Positions 5,847 through 9,902 of a DNA stretch of 9,902 nt are shown here, one piece after another. The stretch comes from Pseudomonadota bacterium. GTDB taxonomy: Bacteria; Pseudomonadota; Alphaproteobacteria; Rhizobiales; Tepidamorphaceae. Position 1 is the stretch's first letter. Every line of letters begins with the position of its first letter. A program made the position numbers and the translations under genes. The notes under the pieces are model-generated. The model was not told where the DNA came from and made no database searches. It saw only the letters and a program-made list of their open reading frames with translations. The stretch is from NCBI GenBank assembly GCA_023435545.1, contig JAEYRQ010000025.1:1-9902 (forward strand), in the 5' to 3' direction.

Positions 5847-6563
5847 TCAGGCCGGACGGCGGGCGATATAGATCGCCTCGTCGCGCAGGAGGCCGTAGCG
5901 AACCTCGTCCCCCGGCGGCATCCGGAATACCTCGACTTCGAAGCCGGCAGCCGCCAGCCGCTTCTCAAAGTCCCTGCCGTAGAAACGCCGGTGGTCGCGG
6001 GCGCCGAATGCCGCCACCCGCTCGGGCTCGGCGGTAATCTCGTCGTCCTCCCAGGTCTCGATGCGCGACCAGTTCTGCGGCACCGACAGGATGGCGCGCC
6101 CGCCCGGCCTCAGTACCCGGAAGAGTTCGGAGATCGCCAGCCGGTCGTCGGGGATGTGCTCGAGCACATGATGGGCGATCGCGATGTCGAAGCTTCCATC
6201 GGGAAAGCTGAGCGCAGTCATGTCCTCGCGCCGGTCCACGCCTGGCATGATCGGGTCCGTCGTCACATAGTCTGGATCACCAGCCATGATCGCCTGGAAG
6301 AACCCCTCCGGCGCGAAGTGCAGGATCTTCAGCCTCTGCCCGAGACCGATGCCGGCGCTGCGATAGTACAAGTAGGCGAGCCTATGCCGCTCGCGGCTGT
6401 CGCAGGCTGGGCAACGCGCGTTCCAGCGTGGCGGATGGCCCGCAGCCACGAAAAGCCCCTTGAACCCGCAGATCGGGCATTCGCGGGGAAGCTGGCGATG
6501 GCCGAACTGGCGCCAGTCCTTCAGCCACGCCTTGGCATATTGCTGGGCAACTCGGAGCTTCAC
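5847..6563 (-). CDS. class I SAM-dependent methyltransferase with N-terminal zinc ribbon
   Basis: 238 residues from GTG at 6563, fixed by a GGGGGGA stretch 7 nt upstream. A short basic N-terminus leads to a zinc-ribbon-like pair of CxxC motifs, C29-P-I-C32 and C51-P-A-C54, followed by DSRERHRLAYLYY. The Rossmann methyltransferase domain spans about 78-210. Motif I is the variant LHFAPE (81-86) in place of GxGxG, then TTDPIMPGVD and DMTALSFPDGSFDIAIAHHVLEHIPDD (about 114-140), and LRPGGRAILSVP (151-162). HHVLEHIPDD and LRPGG are the usual Methyltransf_11 signatures. Proteins with this layout are common in exopolysaccharide and LPS gene sets, where they probably methylate a sugar or lipid-linked glycan; that target is inferred from the following glycosyltransferase gene 18 bp downstream. 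It begins 22 bp after the malic enzyme stop codon. Confidence 0.88.
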   Translation of the reverse strand: MKLRVAQQYAKAWLKDWRQFGHRQLPRECPICGFKGLFVAAGHPPRWNARCPACDSRERHRLAYLYYRSAGIGLGQRLKILHFAPEGFFQAIMAGDPDYVTTDPIMPGVDRREDMTALSFPDGSFDIAIAHHVLEHIPDDRLAISELFRVLRPGGRAILSVPQNWSRIETWEDDEITAEPERVAAFGARDHRRFYGRDFEKRLAAAGFEVEVFRMPPGDEVRYGLLRDEAIYIARRPA

Positions 6564-6570
6564 CAGGTCG

Positions 6571-6577
6571 TCCCCCC
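6571..6577 (-). promoter_or_regulatory. Shine-Dalgarno-like site that fixes the methyltransferase start
   Basis: On the minus strand this reads GGGGGGA, 7 nt before the GTG at 6563 and inside the 22-bp gap after the malic enzyme stop. It supports the GTG as the real start despite the rarer codon. Confidence 0.6.
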
Positions 6578-6585
6578 GCTCTGCG

Positions 6586-8877
6586 TCAGGCCACGGCGCC
6601 CACGGCCTGCTGGGCTTCCGCCACGGCGACAGCGGTCATGTTGATGACGCCGCGGGCCGTCACCGACGGTGTCAGGATATGCGCCGGCTTCGCCGGCCCG
6701 ATCAATATCGGCCCGACCGGTAGCGCATCCGCCAGAGCCTTGAGAAGTTCATAGGCGATATTGGCGGAATCCAGGTTGGGCATGATGAAGACGTTGGCCT
6801 GGCCCTCGAGCCGCGAGCGCGGATAGACGCGCCGGCGCAGGGCCTCGTCCAGAGCCGCGTCGCCGTGCATTTCGCCGTCGACCTCCAAACCGGGATCGCT
6901 GTGCATGAGGATCTCGACGGCCCGGCGCATCTTCCGCGCGCTCTCAGTGTCAGCGCTGCCAAAATTCGAGTGCGACAGGAGCGCGAATTTCGGCTCCATG
7001 CCGAAGCGGCGCACATGGGTCGCCGCCAGCCGAACCATTTCCGCGATCTCATTGGCGGTCGGCACCGGCGTCACATAGGTATCGGCGATGAAATAGGCGC
7101 CGTGTGGCAGGATGAGCAGGCTGAGCGCGGAATACTCCTCGACACCCGGCGCCTTGCTGATGATGTCTCGGACCCAGCGCAGATGCCGGTCGTAACGGCC
7201 CTCCACCCCGCAGATCATCGCATCGGCCTCGTTGCGATGAACCGCGATAGCCGCAATCACGGTGGCGTTGGTGCGCACCTCCGTGCGGGCGAGATCGGCG
7301 GTGATCCCCTTGCGTCCGGCGAGGTCGATCAGGGTATCGACATAGTCGCGGTAGCGCGGGTCGTCCTCGGGATTGACCAGCTCGAAATCCCTGCCCGGGC
7401 GGATCGACAATCCGTATCGCTCGAGCCGCGTCTCCACCACCTGGGGACGACCGATCAGAATCGGCTGTGCGATGCCCTCCTCGAGGACTGCCTGTGCCGC
7501 TCGGAGAATGCGCTCGTCCTCGCCCTCGGCGTAGATGACGCGCTTCGCATCGGTCTTCGCCCGCGCGAAGATCGGCTTCATGATGAAGCCGGAGCGGAAG
7601 ACAAAGCGGTTCAGCCGCTCGTCGTATGCCTCGAAATCCTCGATCGGACGGGTTGCTACGCCGGAGGCCATCGCCGCGCGCGCCACCGCCGGCGCGATCC
7701 TGAGGATCAGCCGCGGATCGAAGGGATTGGGGATCAGGTAATCCGCGCCGAACAGCCACGCCTCGCCTCCGTATGCCTTTGCCGCGACTTCGGACGGCGG
7801 CTCGAAGGCCAGCCCGGCGATCGCCTCCACCGCCGCGAGTTCCATCTCCTCGTTGATCGCCGTCGCTCCGACATCGAGCGCGCCGCGGAAGATGTAGGGG
7901 AAGCAGAGCACGTTGTTGACCTGGTTCGGATAGTCCGAACGGCCGGTGCACATCATCGCGTCGGGCCTCGCCTCGAAGGCGACCTCGGGCATGATTTCCG
8001 GGAAGGGATTGGCGAGCGCCATGATCAGCGGCCGCTCGGCCATGGTCTTCACCATCTCCGGCTTCAGCACTCCCCCGACGGAGAGACCGAGGAACACGTC
8101 CGCTCCAGTGATGACCTCGGCCAGCGTGCGTGCGGCGGTGGGTTGCGCGAACCGAGCCTTCCAGGGGTCCATCTCCTCCTGGCGGCCCTCGTAGACGACG
8201 CCGGCGATGTCGGTGATCCAGATGTTCTCGCGCCTGACGCCGAGCTTGACGAGCTGGTTGAGGCAGGCGAGCGCCGCCGCGCCCGCGCCCGAGGCCACGA
8301 CCTTGATGCTGTCCGCAGCCTTGCCGGTGAGCTTCAGCGCGTTGGTCACCGCCGCCCCGACGATGATCGCCGTGCCGTGCTGATCGTCATGGAAGACCGG
8401 GATCTTCATCCGCTCGCGCAGCTGCGCCTCGACCTCGAAGCATTCGGGCGCCTTGATATCCTCCAGGTTGATGCCCCCGAAGGTCGGCTCCAGCGCCGCA
8501 ATGACCTCGACCATGCGGTCGACCTCGGGCGCGTCGATCTCGATGTCGAAGACGTCGATCCCGGCGAACTTCTTGAACAGAACCGCCTTGCCCTCCATCA
8601 CCGGCTTGCCGGCAAGCGGCCCGATATTGCCGAGCCCAAGGACTGCCGTGCCGTTGGAGATAACCGCGACCAGATTGGCGCGGGCCGTGAGGTTCGCCGC
8701 CTCGGCGGGATCCTCGACGATCGCCTCGCAGGCGGCCGCCACGCCCGGCGAGTAGGCGAGCGCCAGGTCGCGCTGGTTGCCCAGCGGCTTGGTGGCACGG
8801 ATCTCCAGCTTCCCGGGCTTTCCCGAGCGGTGATAGACGAGTGCCCCTGTCCTCAGTTCGTCGGATAGCTTGGCCAA
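6586..8877 (-). CDS. maeB: NADP-dependent malic enzyme, fused to phosphotransacetylase-like domain (MaeB type)
   Basis: 763 residues from TTG at 8877, which I prefer because GGGGAGG lies 5 nt upstream; an in-frame ATG at 8910 would add 11 residues but has no ribosome binding site. The enzyme decarboxylates L-malate to pyruvate with NADP reduction. The malic domain (about 1-420) has catalytic Y42 (AYSPGV) and K97 ([13 protein letters not shown]), metal ligands E139-D140 (NLEDIKAP) and D165 (FHDDQHGT), and the dinucleotide loop [12 protein letters not shown] (193-204). NPFPEIMP and SDYPNQVNN follow. The C-terminal domain (about 434-763) resembles phosphate acetyltransferase ([41 protein letters not shown]). 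In studied MaeB enzymes this domain is not a working transacetylase but mediates allosteric control, including by acetyl-CoA. It lies downstream of aspS and 22 bp before the methyltransferase gene. NADP rather than NAD preference is taken from the family. Confidence 0.95.
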   Translation of the reverse strand: MAKLSDELRTGALVYHRSGKPGKLEIRATKPLGNQRDLALAYSPGVAAACEAIVEDPAEAANLTARANLVAVISNGTAVLGLGNIGPLAGKPVMEGKAVLFKKFAGIDVFDIEIDAPEVDRMVEVIAALEPTFGGINLEDIKAPECFEVEAQLRERMKIPVFHDDQHGTAIIVGAAVTNALKLTGKAADSIKVVASGAGAAALACLNQLVKLGVRRENIWITDIAGVVYEGRQEEMDPWKARFAQPTAARTLAEVITGADVFLGLSVGGVLKPEMVKTMAERPLIMALANPFPEIMPEVAFEARPDAMMCTGRSDYPNQVNNVLCFPYIFRGALDVGATAINEEMELAAVEAIAGLAFEPPSEVAAKAYGGEAWLFGADYLIPNPFDPRLILRIAPAVARAAMASGVATRPIEDFEAYDERLNRFVFRSGFIMKPIFARAKTDAKRVIYAEGEDERILRAAQAVLEEGIAQPILIGRPQVVETRLERYGLSIRPGRDFELVNPEDDPRYRDYVDTLIDLAGRKGITADLARTEVRTNATVIAAIAVHRNEADAMICGVEGRYDRHLRWVRDIISKAPGVEEYSALSLLILPHGAYFIADTYVTPVPTANEIAEMVRLAATHVRRFGMEPKFALLSHSNFGSADTESARKMRRAVEILMHSDPGLEVDGEMHGDAALDEALRRRVYPRSRLEGQANVFIMPNLDSANIAYELLKALADALPVGPILIGPAKPAHILTPSVTARGVINMTAVAVAEAQQAVGAVA

Positions 8878-8882
8878 GACGC

Positions 8883-8889
8883 CCTCCCC
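8883..8889 (-). promoter_or_regulatory. maeB: Shine-Dalgarno site supporting the TTG start of maeB
   Basis: On the minus strand this reads GGGGAGG, containing GGAGG, five bases before TTG at 8877. The upstream ATG at 8910 has no purine-rich stretch in its preceding 20 bases. The TTG start also gives a length before the conserved GALVYHR segment (15 residues before the Y) closer to what is usual in MaeB proteins. Confidence 0.65.
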
Positions 8890-8962
8890 GCTGTCACCGT
8901 CCGCCAGCATAGCGCCGGACGTTGCTGGCGCGTAAGTCGCGCGACCGACGCAATCCGTCCGC

Positions 8963-9902
8963 TCACGCCGGCGGCACCACCCGGATGTGCAACTCGCGAA
9001 GCTGCTTTGCGGTCACCTCGGAAGGCGCGCCCATCATCAGGTCTTGCGCCTGCTGGTTCATCGGGAACATCACCACCTGGCGCAGGTTCTCCTCGCCGCA
9101 GAGCAGCATGACGATGCGGTCGACGCCGGGCGCGATGCCGCCATGTGGCGGCGCCCCGTACTGCAATGCCCGCAGCATCCCGCCGAACTTCGCCTCCAGC
9201 ACGTCCTCGCCATAGCCGGCGATCGCGAAGGCCTTGCGCATGATCTCCGGCAGATGGTTCCGGGTGGCGCCAGACGACAGTTCGATGCCGTTGCAGACCA
9301 CATCGTACTGGTAGGCGAGGATCTCCAGCGGGACCTTCGTCTCCAGCGCCTCGAGCCCACCCTGCGGCATCGAGAAGGGGTTGTGCGAGAAGTCGACCTT
9401 CTTCTCGTCCTCGTTCCACTCGAACATCGGGAAATCGACGATCCAGCAGAACTCGAACCGGTCCTTGTCGATGAGACCGAGATCCTCACCGATCTTCTTC
9501 CGAGCCGCGCCCGCGAAACTCGCGAAGACCTTCGGCTTGCCGCCGACGAAGAAGACGGCGTCTCCCTCTGTCAGCCCGAGTTGGGTGCGGATCGCCTCGG
9601 TGCGTTCCGGCCCGATGTTCTTGGCGACCGGCCCGGCGCCCTCGCCCTCGCGGAAGAAGATATAGCCGAGCCCAGGCTGCCCCTCGCCCTGCGCCCACGA
9701 GTTCATCCGGTCGCAGAAGGCACGGCTGCCGCCGCCCTTGGCCGGGATCGCCCAGACCTCGGCGTCGGCGTCCTTCTCCAGGATGTTCGCGAACACCTTG
9801 AAGCCGGAGCCGCGGAAGTGCTCGCTGACGGCCTCCATGACGACCGGGTTCCTCAGGTCGGGCTTGTCGGTGCCGTATTTGCGGATCGCTTCGGCATAGG
9901 GA
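8963..9902 (-). CDS. aspS: aspartyl-tRNA synthetase, C-terminal part (5' end outside window)
   Basis: Open from the window edge (first full codon at 9901) to TGA at 8963-8965; 312 residues are visible of a protein usually near 590-600. This class II synthetase charges tRNA-Asp with aspartate. In visible numbering, [11 protein letters not shown] (9-19) marks entry into the bacteria-specific GAD insertion, which runs to about 130. The catalytic domain then resumes with [26 protein letters not shown], and [21 protein letters not shown]. Motif 3 is [16 protein letters not shown] with its ATP-binding arginine. The end, [11 protein letters not shown], is the normal C-terminus of alphaproteobacterial Asp[10 protein letters not shown] has threonine where SSGAIRNH is more usual, a mild change. 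Motifs 1 and 2 and the anticodon-binding domain are outside. Whether it also charges tRNA-Asn cannot be told. It is followed by the malic enzyme about 85 bp on. Confidence 0.96.
   Translation of the reverse strand, partial: PYAEAIRKYGTDKPDLRNPVVMEAVSEHFRGSGFKVFANILEKDADAEVWAIPAKGGGSRAFCDRMNSWAQGEGQPGLGYIFFREGEGAGPVAKNIGPERTEAIRTQLGLTEGDAVFFVGGKPKVFASFAGAARKKIGEDLGLIDKDRFEFCWIVDFPMFEWNEDEKKVDFSHNPFSMPQGGLEALETKVPLEILAYQYDVVCNGIELSSGATRNHLPEIMRKAFAIAGYGEDVLEAKFGGMLRALQYGAPPHGGIAPGVDRIVMLLCGEENLRQVVMFPMNQQAQDLMMGAPSEVTAKQLRELHIRVVPPA

Noticed and set aside
5148..6644. 498-codon plus-strand open frame opposite the glycosyltransferase and methyltransferase genes
   Set aside because: It crosses two unrelated genes and their junction. 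Its composition is typical of an antisense shadow and no family motif is seen.
6865..8868. 667-codon plus-strand open frame opposite maeB
   Set aside because: It is rich in R, D, H, G and L in the way expected from reading a GC-rich gene backwards. It has no recognisable domain and lies fully opposite a well-conserved enzyme.
8928..8942. GCGCG-TAAGT-CGCGC hairpin between aspS and maeB as a terminator
   Set aside because: It has only a 5-bp stem and no T-run on either strand. Such short GC stems are common by chance in this DNA.

Overview
The window reads as chromosomal DNA of a high-GC proteobacterium, most likely an alphaproteobacterium. The reasons are strong G/C bias at third codon positions, which leaves long meaningless ORFs opposite the real genes, the style of the AspRS C-terminus (ending IRVVPPA), and a malic enzyme fused to a phosphotransacetylase-like domain. 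The genus cannot be fixed from this sequence. Genes are packed tightly: the longest gap is about 106 bp (1024-1129), and no stretch over 300 bp lacks a gene. I see no rRNA, tRNA, CRISPR array, insertion sequence, att site or replication origin.

Left part, plus strand (1-2578). The window opens inside the last fifth of an RND-family inner-membrane efflux permease. A DUF302 protein follows 32 bp downstream behind a textbook Shine-Dalgarno sequence. After the longest gap comes a complete FAD-dependent deoxyribodipyrimidine photolyase. Its leader holds two near-identical 13-bp repeats built on the palindrome GTCCGGAC. It also holds a weak candidate promoter resembling those used by the ECF sigma factor RpoE of photooxidative stress.

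Right part, minus strand (2595-9902). Read in the direction of transcription, the genes are aspS (5' end outside the window), a malic enzyme of the MaeB type, a zinc-ribbon SAM methyltransferase, a family 2 glycosyltransferase of the WaaE type, a CSS-EAL c-di-GMP phosphodiesterase and an alkaline-ceramidase-like membrane enzyme. Gaps are about 85, 22, 18, 21 and 54 bp, with no convincing rho-independent terminator between them, so some or all may be co-transcribed. The ceramidase-like gene meets the photolyase gene tail to tail with 16 bp between the stop codons, and a small perfect hairpin lies across that junction.

How the genes fit together. AspS and MaeB are housekeeping (translation; malate to pyruvate with NADPH). 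The next four fit a loose cell-surface theme: glycan or glycolipid building (methyltransferase and glycosyltransferase), turnover of a second messenger that controls surface lifestyle, and an integral membrane lipid amidase-like enzyme. That theme is inferred from neighbourhood only. All families are known and I found no clearly undescribed system. The most worthwhile leads are the photolyase leader repeats, the ceramidase-like enzyme with a complete zinc site, and the surface-gene string behind two housekeeping genes.
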